Shown here in pieces: positions 24,139 to 32,170 of a DNA stretch of 34,377 nt. Position 1 is the stretch's first letter. The number at the start of each line of letters is the position of its first letter. Origin of the DNA: Intestinibacillus sp964580155. GTDB lineage: Bacteria > Bacillota > Clostridia > Oscillospirales > Butyricicoccaceae. Below the pieces are notes generated by a model. The model was not told the DNA's origin. It searched no databases and worked only from the letters and a program-made list of their open reading frames with translations. Where the stretch lies: contig CAZOJP010000022.1 of the NCBI GenBank assembly GCA_964580155.1, forward strand, positions 1 to 34,377. The letters run 5' to 3'. The position numbers were made by a program, and so were the translations under genes.

Positions 24139-24177
24139 GCGAAAAGACCCGGCAGCCAGGCTGTCGGGTCTTTTCGC
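24139..24177 (+). terminator. Terminator after the spoIIQ-like gene
   Basis: GCGAAAAGACCCGGCAGCC and GGCTGTCGGGTCTTTTCGC pair over 19 bp with one G-U, followed by CGC; T run inside the 3' arm. Confidence 0.75.
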
Positions 24178-24230
24178 CGCGGCTTCATCGCAGAAACCGA
24201 TTTCTCCATGTTCTATTTTGCAAAATTCTA

Positions 24231-24259
24231 TTGCCTGCGCGCGGTCTGTGCGCTATACT
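24231..24259 (+). promoter_or_regulatory. Sigma-A-type promoter of the OhrR-like gene
   Basis: TTGCCT (24231-24236), 17-bp spacer, TATACT (24254-24259), 20 bp before the proposed TTG start; repression by the product itself would act here. Confidence 0.6.
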
Positions 24260-24279
24260 AAAGCCATGGAGGCGATTTT

Positions 24280-24732
24280 TTGCAACACGAACAGCTTTTA
24301 CTCAAAAATCAGCTTTGTTTTCCGATTTACGCGTGCTCGCGCGAGATCATCAAGACGTATAAGCCCTTCCTCGACGCGCTGGGGCTGACCTACACACAGT
24401 ATCTCGTTATGCTGGTGCTGTGGGAGCGCGGCAGCGTGACGGCGAAGGCGCTCGGCAGCGCGCTGCATCTGGATTCGGGCACGCTCACCCCGCTGCTCAA
24501 GCGGCTTGAGGGTGCGGGGCTGCTCGCGCGGGCGCGCGCGGCCGCGGACGAGCGCAGCCTTGTCGTGTCGCTGACCGCGCAGGGCGCAGCGCTCGAAAGA
24601 CGGGCGGCGGACATCCCGCGGCGCATGGGCGCGTGCGTAGGACTGACCGCGGACGAGGCGGACACGCTCTATCGGCTGCTCTACCGCGTGCTGGACAACG
24701 TCGCGCACACCGAAGCGCCGCAGGAAGATTGA
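24280..24732 (+). CDS. MarR-family peroxide sensor (OhrR-like)
   Basis: The 150-residue product starts at TTG 24280, chosen because GGAGGCG lies 7 bp before it and the conserved N-terminus begins there. KNQLCFPIYACSREIIKTYK carries the Cys (residue 13) that in OhrR is oxidised by organic peroxide, and LGLTYTQYLVMLVLWE supplies the tyrosines that contact it. The winged helix is LDSGTLTPLLKRLEGAGLLA, wing ADERSLVVSL. Such repressors usually control ohr, which is not in the window; the only close gene, ferritin, is convergent and shares a terminator. The target is therefore unknown. Confidence 0.85.
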   Translation: MQHEQLLLKNQLCFPIYACSREIIKTYKPFLDALGLTYTQYLVMLVLWERGSVTAKALGSALHLDSGTLTPLLKRLEGAGLLARARAAADERSLVVSLTAQGAALERRAADIPRRMGACVGLTADEADTLYRLLYRVLDNVAHTEAPQED

Positions 24733-24735
24733 CAA

Positions 24736-24771
24736 AAACGCGCCGGAAAGTCTGTGCTTTCCGGCGCGTTT
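24736..24771. terminator. Bidirectional terminator between MarR and ferritin genes
   Basis: AAACGCGCCGGAAAG and CTTTCCGGCGCGTTT form a perfect 15-bp stem with a 6-nt loop, between two convergent genes. Confidence 0.85.
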
Positions 24772-24781
24772 GATGCGTATA

Positions 24782-25294
24782 TTAGAGTACGAGGGAGGGG
24801 GCGGAGTATACGCGCGTGCCCATCTCCGCGTCGAGCATGTACAGACCCTTGGGGTCGCTGCCGAACAGGTCGTAGCGCTGGAGCAATTCGTCCGAGCTCT
24901 GCTCCTCTTCGCCCTGCTCCTTGACAAACCAGTCGAGGAACTGCATCGTGCGGAAGTCCTTGAGGTCGTACGCGGCGGCGTAAATCTCGTTGATGCGCGC
25001 GGTGACCTGATACTCGTGGTCGAGCGCGGTCGCGAGCGGCGTGCGGAAATCCGCATAAACGTATTCCGGCTTGGGGATGGCTTCGAGTGCGACGTGCGCA
25101 CCGTTGTTCAGTACATATTTGTTGAACAGCAGCGCGTGGTCGCGCTCCTCCTGCGTTTGGATCGTGAACCAGTTGGCAAAACCGTTCAGGTTCTGCTCGG
25201 CAAAGTAGTTTGCAATGCCGTGATAGATGTAGGCGGAGTAAAACTCGAAATTCTGTTGTGCGTTGATCATGTCGACCAGTTTTTGATTCAGCAT
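24782..25294 (-). CDS. ftn: Ferritin (non-haem, FtnA-like)
   Basis: The 170-residue four-helix protein starts at MLNQKLVDMINAQQNFEFYS with AGGAGG upstream. Ferroxidase ligands are visible: Glu in NFEFYSAY, Glu and His in TQEERDHALLF, Glu in the third helix and Glu/Gln in VKEQGEEEQSSDELLQ. It oxidises and stores iron, limiting Fenton chemistry. It is divergent from a Crp/Fnr regulator whose promoter is only ~20 bp away, suggesting shared control by redox or iron. Confidence 0.93.
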   Translation of the reverse strand: MLNQKLVDMINAQQNFEFYSAYIYHGIANYFAEQNLNGFANWFTIQTQEERDHALLFNKYVLNNGAHVALEAIPKPEYVYADFRTPLATALDHEYQVTARINEIYAAAYDLKDFRTMQFLDWFVKEQGEEEQSSDELLQRYDLFGSDPKGLYMLDAEMGTRVYSAPSLVL

Positions 25295-25353
25295 TGAAAA
25301 AACCTCCTATTCGCGGCGCGGGGTGCGCCGGGTATTATCCGATGTATATCTTC

Positions 25354-25382
25354 ATACTATACGTTTTTTCCGACTCTGTCAA
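25354..25382 (-). promoter_or_regulatory. Promoter of ferritin
   Basis: On the minus strand TTGACA (25377-25382), 17-bp spacer, TAGTAT (25354-25359). Confidence 0.7.
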
Positions 25383-25401
25383 GCCGGAGATTCGTTCGCC
25401 C

Positions 25402-25430
25402 TTGACGGCGCGCGCCCTACGGGGTAAGAT
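25402..25430 (+). promoter_or_regulatory. Promoter of the Crp/Fnr gene
   Basis: TTGACG (25402-25407), 17-bp spacer, TAAGAT (25425-25430), back to back with the ferritin promoter (20 bp between -35 boxes). Confidence 0.65.
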
Positions 25431-25476
25431 AGAAAAAACCTGTCTTTTCCAACCCCTTGAGAAAGTGAGAAGTTTT

Positions 25477-26148
25477 ATGGTACCGCTTGACCAGTATTTT
25501 CCGTTCTGGAACCAGCTCGCCCCCGCCGATCAGGCGGAATTTGCCGACGCGGTGCATCCGCGCCGCTTTGCGCAGGGCACTATTTTACATAACGGCGCGA
25601 ACGACTGCATCGGTCTGCTGCTTGTGACGAGCGGACAGCTGCGCGTGTTCACGGTATCGGGCGAAGGGCGGGAAATCACACTTTACCGCCTGTTTGAGCG
25701 CGATTTATGCCTGTTTTCCGCGTCATGCATCCTGCGCGGCGTGTCCTTTGACGTGGCGGTCGAGGCCGAGCGCGATGTGGAGGTGCTGCACATTCCGTCC
25801 GAGCTGTATCATCGGCTGATGGAGCGCTCCGCGCCGGTCGCGAACTTCACGAATGAGCTGATGGGGGAGCATTTTTCCGATGTCATGTGGCTCATGGATC
25901 AAATTCTAAACCGCAAGCTCGATACGCGGCTTGCCGCGCTGCTGCTGGAGGAGCGCCAGCTTGCAGGCAGCGACACACTGTCCGTGACCCATGAGCAGCT
26001 TGCCGCCCATCTCGGCAGCGCGCGCGAGGTCGTCACGCGCATGCTGCGTTACTTCCAGAGCGAGGGTCTGGTGCGTCTCGGGCGCGGCAGCCTGACCGTG
26101 ACCGATGAGAAGCGGCTCGACGCGCTGTCCGCCGCAAGCCGCCGGTGA
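25477..26148 (+). CDS. Crp/Fnr-family transcriptional regulator
   Basis: The 223-residue product starts at ATG 25477 (MVPLDQYFPFWNQL), downstream of its own promoter; the longer open frame to 25294 would start before the promoter. The cyclic-nucleotide-binding beta roll covers ~20-130 (GTILHNGANDCIGLLLVTSG) with two cysteines in LCLFSASCILRG, but no Fnr-type Cys cluster at the N-terminus and no cAMP-pocket RxSx motif. The HTH is LSVTHEQLAAHLGSAREVVT followed by RMLRYFQSEGLV. A ligand or redox signal is unknown; ferritin and thioredoxin neighbours hint at oxidative stress. Confidence 0.88.
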   Translation: MVPLDQYFPFWNQLAPADQAEFADAVHPRRFAQGTILHNGANDCIGLLLVTSGQLRVFTVSGEGREITLYRLFERDLCLFSASCILRGVSFDVAVEAERDVEVLHIPSELYHRLMERSAPVANFTNELMGEHFSDVMWLMDQILNRKLDTRLAALLLEERQLAGSDTLSVTHEQLAAHLGSAREVVTRMLRYFQSEGLVRLGRGSLTVTDEKRLDALSAASRR

Positions 26149-26223
26149 TAAAGTCACGGTAAGCCCTCCGGCGAAGGTGTATGCTAAAAGCACATTAAGA
26201 CTTCACCGAGGAGGAATAAGAAT

Positions 26224-26532
26224 ATGTCTGTTTTACCGGTTAATTCCGCAAACTTTGCGCAAGAGGTTCTGTCGTCCGATCGCCCCGTGCTGGTTGATTT
26301 TTGGGCACCGTGGTGCATGCCGTGCAAGATGCTTTCACCCGTTGTCGATCAAATCGCCGCGGCGCATCCCGAAATCGCCGTGCGCAAGATCAATGTTGAC
26401 GAAGCGCCTGCGCTTGCGCAGCAGTATCAGATCATGGGCATTCCTGCACTCGTACTGTTTAAAGACGGCAAGCCGGTCGATCGCAAGGTCGGCGTGCAGC
26501 CCCGCGAGAGCATCGAGAGCATGTTCGGCTAA
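26224..26532 (+). CDS. trxA: Thioredoxin with WCMPC active site
   Basis: The 102-residue product starts at ATG 26224 after GAGGAGG. The fold blocks are VLVDFWAPWCMPCKMLSPVV, INVDEAPALAQQYQIMGIPA (cis-Pro in GIPA) and LFKDGKPVDRKVG. Active-site Cys31 and Cys34 flank Met-Pro rather than the usual Gly-Pro; the dipeptide tunes redox potential, so this may not be the main housekeeping thioredoxin. It follows the Crp/Fnr gene by 75 bp. Confidence 0.93.
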   Translation: MSVLPVNSANFAQEVLSSDRPVLVDFWAPWCMPCKMLSPVVDQIAAAHPEIAVRKINVDEAPALAQQYQIMGIPALVLFKDGKPVDRKVGVQPRESIESMFG

Positions 26533-26629
26533 ATAGCATTCACCAAAGCGGCGCGGCCTGAGCAGTCCTCCAATCAGGATGTTTACGAAATCATAATTGT
26601 TTCGCACACAGCCAAACGATTGCCGATGA

Positions 26630-26847
26630 ATTGTAAATAATCCTTATAAATATCTGCACATTGAGCAGATTCTATTAGCGTTTGATTATACGCGCATGCG
26701 GCTGATGGACTGGCTTTGGAACGATATTGTTATATGGGATTTTCCAATGCTCTCCCCAATTACATGGATTATCTCCATGCAATCGGACCGGAAGCCTGTT
26801 GCAAACGCCTTGCTCAAGGATTCTCCCGCAGACTTTATTCCAAATAA
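26630..26847 (+). pseudogene. Decayed 3' remnant of an unrecognised gene
   Basis: Protein-like sense NPYKYLHIEQILLAFDYTRM (from 26636) shifts frame near 26698 and continues as GLALERYCYMGFSNALPNYM, DYLHAIGPEACCKRLAQGFS, RRLYSK to TAA at 26845-26847. A strong terminator follows 14 bp later, as for a real gene end. There is no start codon or ribosome site. The family is not recognised; it may come from a mobile element. Bases 26533-26629, after the thioredoxin stop, hold nothing recognisable. Confidence 0.4.
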
Positions 26848-26860
26848 TTTTCCATACTGC

Positions 26861-26902
26861 AAAGGGCGCACAAGCTGAAATTTTCAGCTTGTGCGCCCTT
26901 TT
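26861..26902 (+). terminator. Terminator of the decayed gene
   Basis: AAAGGGCGCACAAGCTGAAA and its exact reverse complement form a 20-bp palindrome with T runs; works in either direction. Confidence 0.8.
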
Positions 26903-26966
26903 GAGCATATCCGGCATTCATCTTTGCTTGAACCGTGTTTGCCCATAGCTTTACTGATTCGTTGTT

Positions 26967-27140
26967 TTACTTCTCCGGTACTCTCAGCACCTCGCCGGGG
27001 AGGATGAGAGAGAACCGGCTTTTATTGTTCAGCCGCCCCGGCTCGCTCATGGGGCAGCCCAGCTTGCCGCCGATGTCCTTCTTGCCGGTAACGGGCTTGC
27101 CGTTTTCATAGTACATCCATTTGCCGGCATCGTTCATCGT
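26967..27140 (-). pseudogene. C-terminal extension of the surface protein beyond an amber stop
   Basis: After TAG (27141-27143) the frame continues for 57 codons: TMNDAGKWMYYENGKPVTGK, then a switch at KKDIGGK to LysM-like sequence (LNNKSRFSLILPGEVLRVPE) and TAA at 26967-26969. In related SLH proteins the last domain is followed by TAQGWTMND-GKWMYYENGKP, so the amber codon most likely replaces a Trp codon (TGG to TAG). The LysM-like end looks like a piece of another gene joined on. Confidence 0.6.
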
Positions 27141-30100
27141 CTAGCCCTGCGCCGTATCGCTGAAAATCGCCAGCTCCACAAAGCGGCGCACAGCAGCGGA
27201 CACCTCGGCTCTTGTGGCTGTACCCTGCGGGTCATAGAGATTATTGCTCTTGCCCTGAATGATGCCTGCCATCTGGATGCGCTTTACGGACGGAGCCGCC
27301 CACACACCAATCTTGGCATTGTCCGCATAGATGTTCTGCGCGTGAACCTCCGGAAGCTTGCATCCAATCGCTGTGGCAGATCTGTCCATAATAGCAGCCA
27401 TCTGCTCACGGGTCACAAGATCGTCCGGGCCAAACTTGCCGCCGCCGATGCCAACCAGAATGTTGTTTTTCACGCCCCATTCGATATAGCCCATGTAGTA
27501 GGCGTCGGCTTTTACGTCAGTGAAACTCGACTGCTTATAGACGCTGATGCCGGCATTTGCCAAACGTCCGAGCGCTGTTACAAACATTCCCCGCGTCATG
27601 GAACCGCCCGGGCTGAAGGTGGTGGAACTGGTGCCGGTCATAAGACCGCGGTTTGCGACAAAGAGAATATCATCCTTTGCCCAATGACCGCCGATGTCGG
27701 TGAAGTTGAAGCTGGCTTTGTAGGCTACACCGTAAGAGGAGAAGTGATTGGTGGAAAACACCACCGTCCCGCGCTTTGCATCGTAGCCGGAATCGGTAAG
27801 GTAGGTTACCTTGCCTTTTGCGTCCACATAGACGGCGCAGACGTTGCCTGCGAGTTCACCCTCTTGCAGGGTATAAGGAATTTCCACGTTGACGCTTCCC
27901 GTGCCAAAGTCGGTCACGGACTTGCCGCTGCCGTAGAGTGCCTTGAGGTCATATGCAGGACGATTGCCAATGGCGGCCTTTGCATCGCCAGACAGCTTTG
28001 TATTGTCCATGCGGGTGGCGGAAAGCTGTACATCGGCCTTTGCCTGCCGGTTGATCTCCGTTACCGCCGCAAGATTCATGCCGATGGTAAGGTCGGGACG
28101 GTCAATGACAAGCTGAACACGGGCAATCTTGTTGCCGATGACCTGCTCCTGTGTGGTCTTGGGCAGCCTGACTGTCACGGTATCTGCGTTTTTACCGCCG
28201 GTGGTGACATGGATCACCGCTGTGATGTCGCCTGCGTTCACGTCTTTTTTTGCCGCTTCTGCCTTGGCGTCTGCAATGGCGTCTGTGATGTTTTTGTCGG
28301 TCAGACTGACGCTGGCATTGCCCTTATTGTCTACCGCGGCTTTGTTCTCTGTACTGCCGGTGACCGGCTCAGTTGGCTTGGTGGACGGAGTGGCTGTGGA
28401 ACCGCCGCCACCACCGCCGCCACCTCCTTTATCACCACCTCCGTTATCGGATAGCTTGGCGATGGTTGCGTCAATTCCAATTCCACCGCTCTCTTGATGG
28501 AGCGTCAACTTGAGAGTACCCCTGATAGAGCCTTTTGCAGAGGCGGTTGCCTGCGTTTTTGTAAATTCATTCGTATGATCCCATGCCACGGTCACACCAT
28601 AGAGTGAAGCGGCTTGTGCGACACTTAAAATATCCGCCGCCGTTGTACTGTTGGAAAATGACATCCGGTTGATTGCCGCCATCATCGCAGTCTTTGCTGC
28701 GGCAAGCTTTTGCGCGTCGGTAAGCCCTGCGCTGCTTTTGGTCAGCGTCAAATTCGCGCCTGTGATAGCGGCGTTTGATACGGTAACCTCAGTAATTGTG
28801 CCGCTGTCATAGCCGGTGTAGCTGACTGCAATGGTATAGCTCCCGGCAGGAACATCCGTAATGCTGTAGCTGCCGTCTGTCGCTGCTGTCACCACATTGC
28901 CCACATTACCGCTGCTGTTTTGAAGCTGCAAGCTTGCGGGGATGCCCGCGCCGGTATCGCTGCCCTTAATAGTGCCGCTGATGGCATAGGTGGGGGTACT
29001 GCTTACCTTAAAGGTGGCATTGACGGTGACCGCATAGTCGGGCATGGTGAAACTGCCGTTTGTAACCGTCACCATTGTGCTTGTTTCTCCGGTTTTGTAA
29101 ACCGAAATGGTATCCAATTCATAGCCGCTGCTTGCCGTGGGCGCGACGGTGATGGTTTCGCCCTTCACTGCGGAGGGAACCGTTGCGCTGCCCACCTTCA
29201 CAGTATAGCTGCCGTTGGCAGCGGTGCTGGCGGTAACGGGGCTGGCAAGGCGTACAGTGTTGTCCGAATCAAGCCGCATCACTCGACCGCAGTCTGTGTC
29301 ATCAAAGCTGAATTTTTCAAGGTCGGTAGCAGACAGTGTGTAGCTGTCGGTACCTTTTAACAGCTTCATATAATTAGACGGCGCACCTGTCGAGTAGCTA
29401 ATGCCAATAATATTTGAAAGCGCCGAGGCAATTGTAACAGGGGTATCTGTGTTCCCAATGAAAAGATTTGACGAAATATTGTTTACTGCCGCATTGCCCG
29501 AAATTTGGACATCTCCCGAAAGCGTCATAGTGCCGTTATTATGCAGAAGACCGGCGCAAAGTCCAGCGGTATTGGTATTATCGGTAATACTTCCGCCGAG
29601 CATTGTAAAAGTTCCTGTATTGTATACTGCTCCCCCGCTGGAATTACTTGTGGTAACGGTATTCTTGGTAATGGCACCGCCGTACATCGTTATAGTGCCT
29701 GAATTCATGACACCGCTGCCGGCGCCGGTGACAGAATTTTCGGTGATGCTGCCGCCGTAAAAATTCACCGTGCCATGGTTGTAAATACCGCCGCCGAAAT
29801 AAGTACCCATAATGGGGTCTCCATAGCCGCCGGTAATCTTGCCTGTTTCTTTACAGTCGCAGATATTCAAAGCCCCATTTGTGTTGACCGAAATAACCGG
29901 GATTTTTTTGCCATTTGCGTCCAGCTTGTGGCCGTTCAGACAGAGGTTCACGGTCTTGCCGCTTCCAACGACGATTGAACTCCCAAGGGTGATGTCGCTG
30001 TCAAGATAGTAATTGCCTGATTCAAGCCCGCCGCCGGTGCTTGTTAGCTTGGTGTAGGGGATATCGGCGCTATGCTCTGTGTGGTCGCCGCCGCTCACGC

Positions 30101-31760
30101 TGCCGCCACAGACGCAGTGGGCGTGGGGTAGGATCACCGCAAACACCGCAGCATGATCGTCCTTCACCGTGGCGGCATAGTTTTTGCCGTCATAGCTTGC
30201 CGTTGCCGCAATGCCTGTGGAATCGCCCGGAAGGTAAACATATACCTTGCCCTTGCCATCGGTGCCCAAAATGCTTTTTGCCCCGGCCATGTTGTAGGTG
30301 TAGGTCGTGCCGCCGCTGGTAAAGGTCATGGTGCTCACGTCCGTGCCGCCTGTGGTGTCGCTCGGCACGGTAAAGGTTGTTTTATAGACATTATCACCAT
30401 TGGCATTCATTGGAGTGTTCCAAATTGAGGTTGTCACTATATTGCCGCCGCTAATAACGATGTTTTCAGTCGTGCCGCCCCATTTACCGGTACCTGCGCC
30501 GATGCCGGCGGCCGCCTGGCCGCCGGTTGCCGTGACGGTGCCGCCGCTGATGGTGATATGGCTGCCGCTGCCTCCGGCCTGGAAGTTGTGGCCGCTGCCG
30601 CCGCCGATGCCCGCACTCCAGTAACCGCCATTCGCCGTGACGGTGCCGCCGCTAATGGTGATATGGCTGCCGCTGCCACCGCCGTAGTTGGTTGTGGAAC
30701 CAGATTTGTCTCCGCCGCCGCCAATACCCGCAGCCAGGTAACCGCCGGTTGCCGTGACGGTGCCGCCGCTGATGGTGATGTAGCTGCCGGCGGCACCGCC
30801 GCCGGTTGCTGCGGCTGTGCCGCCGATACCCGCGCCACGGCTGCCGCCGGTTGCGTTTAATGTGCCGGTGCCAGTTATGGTGAGCATCGTACCCGCCGCC
30901 GTAGTATCCTTTTGCAGTCCGGCGCAATAATTGCCGCTCTTAAGAGTGTTCACGCTGCCGTCGGCAATGGTGAGTTTCACCGCTCCGGCAGTATCGGTGA
31001 TTTTGAATGCTGCCGCATTTTCAGTGCTGCTTACGTCGATGTTCACGCCGTCAAGGGTGATGTTCGCCGCCGAGGTGACCACGATGCGGTTTGTGGTGGA
31101 AGTCTTGTTATCCGCCATTCCAACGGTATATTCACCCGCCGTGCCAAAGGTCAGTATGCCGTCGGTATAAGTCGGCGCAGCACCATCTTCGTCTATGCTG
31201 ACCGCAAAGTCACCGTAGGTTGCAGAAGTACCTGTCCGCAGTGCCATCATAAGAGGCTGTGCACCCACCGCCACAATAATTTGCGGTAGGGCAGCGCTCA
31301 CGGTATAGCCCTCTATCACCGGCGTAAATACATAAACGCCCTCGGCATCCATGTCATATTCCGACTCGGCTGCCCATGCAACCGGAATATCCACGGTTTT
31401 TTCCTTCCGTTGGGGGGCAGCTGCTTCTTGTTGCTCCTTCACATCTACTTGCAGGGCAGAGCCGCTGGTTGCCTCTGTCAAATTGTCCGGGTTCCCTGAA
31501 TCCTGTGCGGGTTCCGCCGTTGTACCGCTGTCGGAAGGCACGACCGTTTTCACTGTCGCTGTCAGGGTTTCAGGCAGCCCTAAATCCTCAATCGCTTTAC
31601 CGGTCGGTACGGACTTTTCTGTTTCGGCAAGCGGTGCAAATGCGATAATTTCTCCGCTCATACCGATTGAATCGTCCGCTTCTTCCGCCATAGTCGAAAG
31701 TGGGAATATGGTCAGAACCATGCACACCGAGAGCCAAATGCTTAGCATTCTTTTTCTCAT
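27141..31760 (-). CDS. Giant SLH-anchored beta-helix surface protein
   Basis: The 1539-residue product has its ATG at 31758-31760 overlapping the stop of the Cys-rich gene (ATGA). A signal peptide (MRKRMLSIWLSVCMVLTIFP) is followed by a Ser/Thr/Glu-rich stretch, then right-handed beta-helix-type repeats: GGTVTATGG units at ~305-430 and GGSITENSVTGAG-type pectate-lyase-like units at ~640-760. A small Ig-like/CarboxypepD_reg region (GTIKGSDTGAGIPASLQLQN) follows, then a Gly9 linker near residue 1115 and three SLH domains from ~1350 (FNFTDIGGHWAKDDILFVAN). The SLH domains bind wall polysaccharide; the helix probably faces outward as adhesin or glycan-binding stalk. Regulation is probably by the adjacent LytTR system. 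Confidence 0.85.
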   Translation of the reverse strand: MRKRMLSIWLSVCMVLTIFPLSTMAEEADDSIGMSGEIIAFAPLAETEKSVPTGKAIEDLGLPETLTATVKTVVPSDSGTTAEPAQDSGNPDNLTEATSGSALQVDVKEQQEAAAPQRKEKTVDIPVAWAAESEYDMDAEGVYVFTPVIEGYTVSAALPQIIVAVGAQPLMMALRTGTSATYGDFAVSIDEDGAAPTYTDGILTFGTAGEYTVGMADNKTSTTNRIVVTSAANITLDGVNIDVSSTENAAAFKITDTAGAVKLTIADGSVNTLKSGNYCAGLQKDTTAAGTMLTITGTGTLNATGGSRGAGIGGTAAATGGGAAGSYITISGGTVTATGGYLAAGIGGGGDKSGSTTNYGGGSGSHITISGGTVTANGGYWSAGIGGGSGHNFQAGGSGSHITISGGTVTATGGQAAAGIGAGTGKWGGTTENIVISGGNIVTTSIWNTPMNANGDNVYKTTFTVPSDTTGGTDVSTMTFTSGGTTYTYNMAGAKSILGTDGKGKVYVYLPGDSTGIAATASYDGKNYAATVKDDHAAVFAVILPHAHCVCGGSVSGGDHTEHSADIPYTKLTSTGGGLESGNYYLDSDITLGSSIVVGSGKTVNLCLNGHKLDANGKKIPVISVNTNGALNICDCKETGKITGGYGDPIMGTYFGGGIYNHGTVNFYGGSITENSVTGAGSGVMNSGTITMYGGAITKNTVTTSNSSGGAVYNTGTFTMLGGSITDNTNTAGLCAGLLHNNGTMTLSGDVQISGNAAVNNISSNLFIGNTDTPVTIASALSNIIGISYSTGAPSNYMKLLKGTDSYTLSATDLEKFSFDDTDCGRVMRLDSDNTVRLASPVTASTAANGSYTVKVGSATVPSAVKGETITVAPTASSGYELDTISVYKTGETSTMVTVTNGSFTMPDYAVTVNATFKVSSTPTYAISGTIKGSDTGAGIPASLQLQNSSGNVGNVVTAATDGSYSITDVPAGSYTIAVSYTGYDSGTITEVTVSNAAITGANLTLTKSSAGLTDAQKLAAAKTAMMAAINRMSFSNSTTAADILSVAQAASLYGVTVAWDHTNEFTKTQATASAKGSIRGTLKLTLHQESGGIGIDATIAKLSDNGGGDKGGGGGGGGGSTATPSTKPTEPVTGSTENKAAVDNKGNASVSLTDKNITDAIADAKAEAAKKDVNAGDITAVIHVTTGGKNADTVTVRLPKTTQEQVIGNKIARVQLVIDRPDLTIGMNLAAVTEINRQAKADVQLSATRMDNTKLSGDAKAAIGNRPAYDLKALYGSGKSVTDFGTGSVNVEIPYTLQEGELAGNVCAVYVDAKGKVTYLTDSGYDAKRGTVVFSTNHFSSYGVAYKASFNFTDIGGHWAKDDILFVANRGLMTGTSSTTFSPGGSMTRGMFVTALGRLANAGISVYKQSSFTDVKADAYYMGYIEWGVKNNILVGIGGGKFGPDDLVTREQMAAIMDRSATAIGCKLPEVHAQNIYADNAKIGVWAAPSVKRIQMAGIIQGKSNNLYDPQGTATRAEVSAAVRRFVELAIFSDTAQG
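30519..30800 (-). repeat. Three DNA repeats encoding beta-helix coils
   Basis: A ~55-bp block beginning GCCGTGACGGTGCCGCCGCT recurs at about 30528, 30634 and 30752, at near-even spacing of 36-39 codons, encoding GSHITISGGTVTATGG. Such near-identical units can expand or contract by recombination. Confidence 0.7.
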
Positions 31761-31996
31761 GTTATCTTTATCCTCCTATTTTGATATTTTTTCGGCCAGT
31801 AGCATACGCCCACATCCAGTGAACGGGGCTTGTCCAAATGAAAATCGGCACACCGGCAATACCAGCATTGCTGTAAGCCCTCCGGTGTATCGCCTCTCGG
31901 CTCAAAAGCCGGACAAATCTGTTTGGGCCACACATTGCCTTCCGCATTGGGGGCAGAAAGGGGCGTATCCTCCTGCCTGCGCCGTCGATTTTCCAT
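31757..31996 (-). CDS. Small Cys-rich protein coupled to the surface-protein gene
   Basis: The 79-residue product starts at ATG 31994-31996 behind AAAGGAG. No signal peptide is seen; a basic start (MENRRRRQE) is followed by cysteines at 28, 44, 47, 49 and 65 in ICPAFEP, QQCWYCRCADF and VGVCYWPKK. C28, C44-x2-C47 and C65 could bind zinc or an iron-sulphur cluster. The family is not named with confidence. The stop overlaps the ATG of the giant SLH protein by four bases, so the two are translated together; it may help export, folding or expression of that protein (inference). Confidence 0.7.
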   Translation of the reverse strand: MENRRRRQEDTPLSAPNAEGNVWPKQICPAFEPRGDTPEGLQQCWYCRCADFHLDKPRSLDVGVCYWPKKYQNRRIKIT

Positions 31997-32059
31997 GCTA
32001 TCACGCTCCTTTACGCTGGAATAAATGCAGATTTTCCTACAAGTTACAGCAAAGAGGTT

Positions 32060-32119
32060 ATCATAAGAAAAAGAAAAAATGAGCCCTTACACTTAAAAGG
32101 CTCATTTTTACACTTAAAA
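32060..32119 (-). promoter_or_regulatory. LytTR-type activator site and promoter of the surface-protein operon
   Basis: The 12-bp sequence TTACACTTAAAA is perfectly repeated at 32087-32098 and 32108-32119, a 21-bp period. On the minus strand a -10 box TATGAT (32060-32065) lies 21 bp beyond the nearer repeat, with no -35 box (AAGGGC). Paired repeats with two-turn spacing abutting a missing -35 are the layout of AgrA/ComE-like LytTR targets. Confidence 0.65.
32064..32110 (-). terminator. Terminator of the kinase-regulator operon
   Basis: On the minus strand AAAAATGAGCC and GGCTCATTTTT form an 11-bp stem with 13-nt loop, followed by TCTTTTTCTT. The loop is one copy of the direct repeat, so terminator and activator site share the same DNA. 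Confidence 0.75.
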
Positions 32120-32170
32120 AACTGATGTGAAATTAAAATTGGCTCTTGACAAACAAAAATGATCGTATTT

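Noticed and set aside
26696..26878. 60-residue plus-strand ORF MRLMDW...
   Set aside because: Reads across the frameshifted remnant in the less protein-like frame and runs into the terminator stem.
30480..30860. Repeats considered as a CRISPR array
   Set aside because: Repeats are coding, ~110 bp apart, translate into GGTVTATGG coils in the right frame and have no unique spacers.
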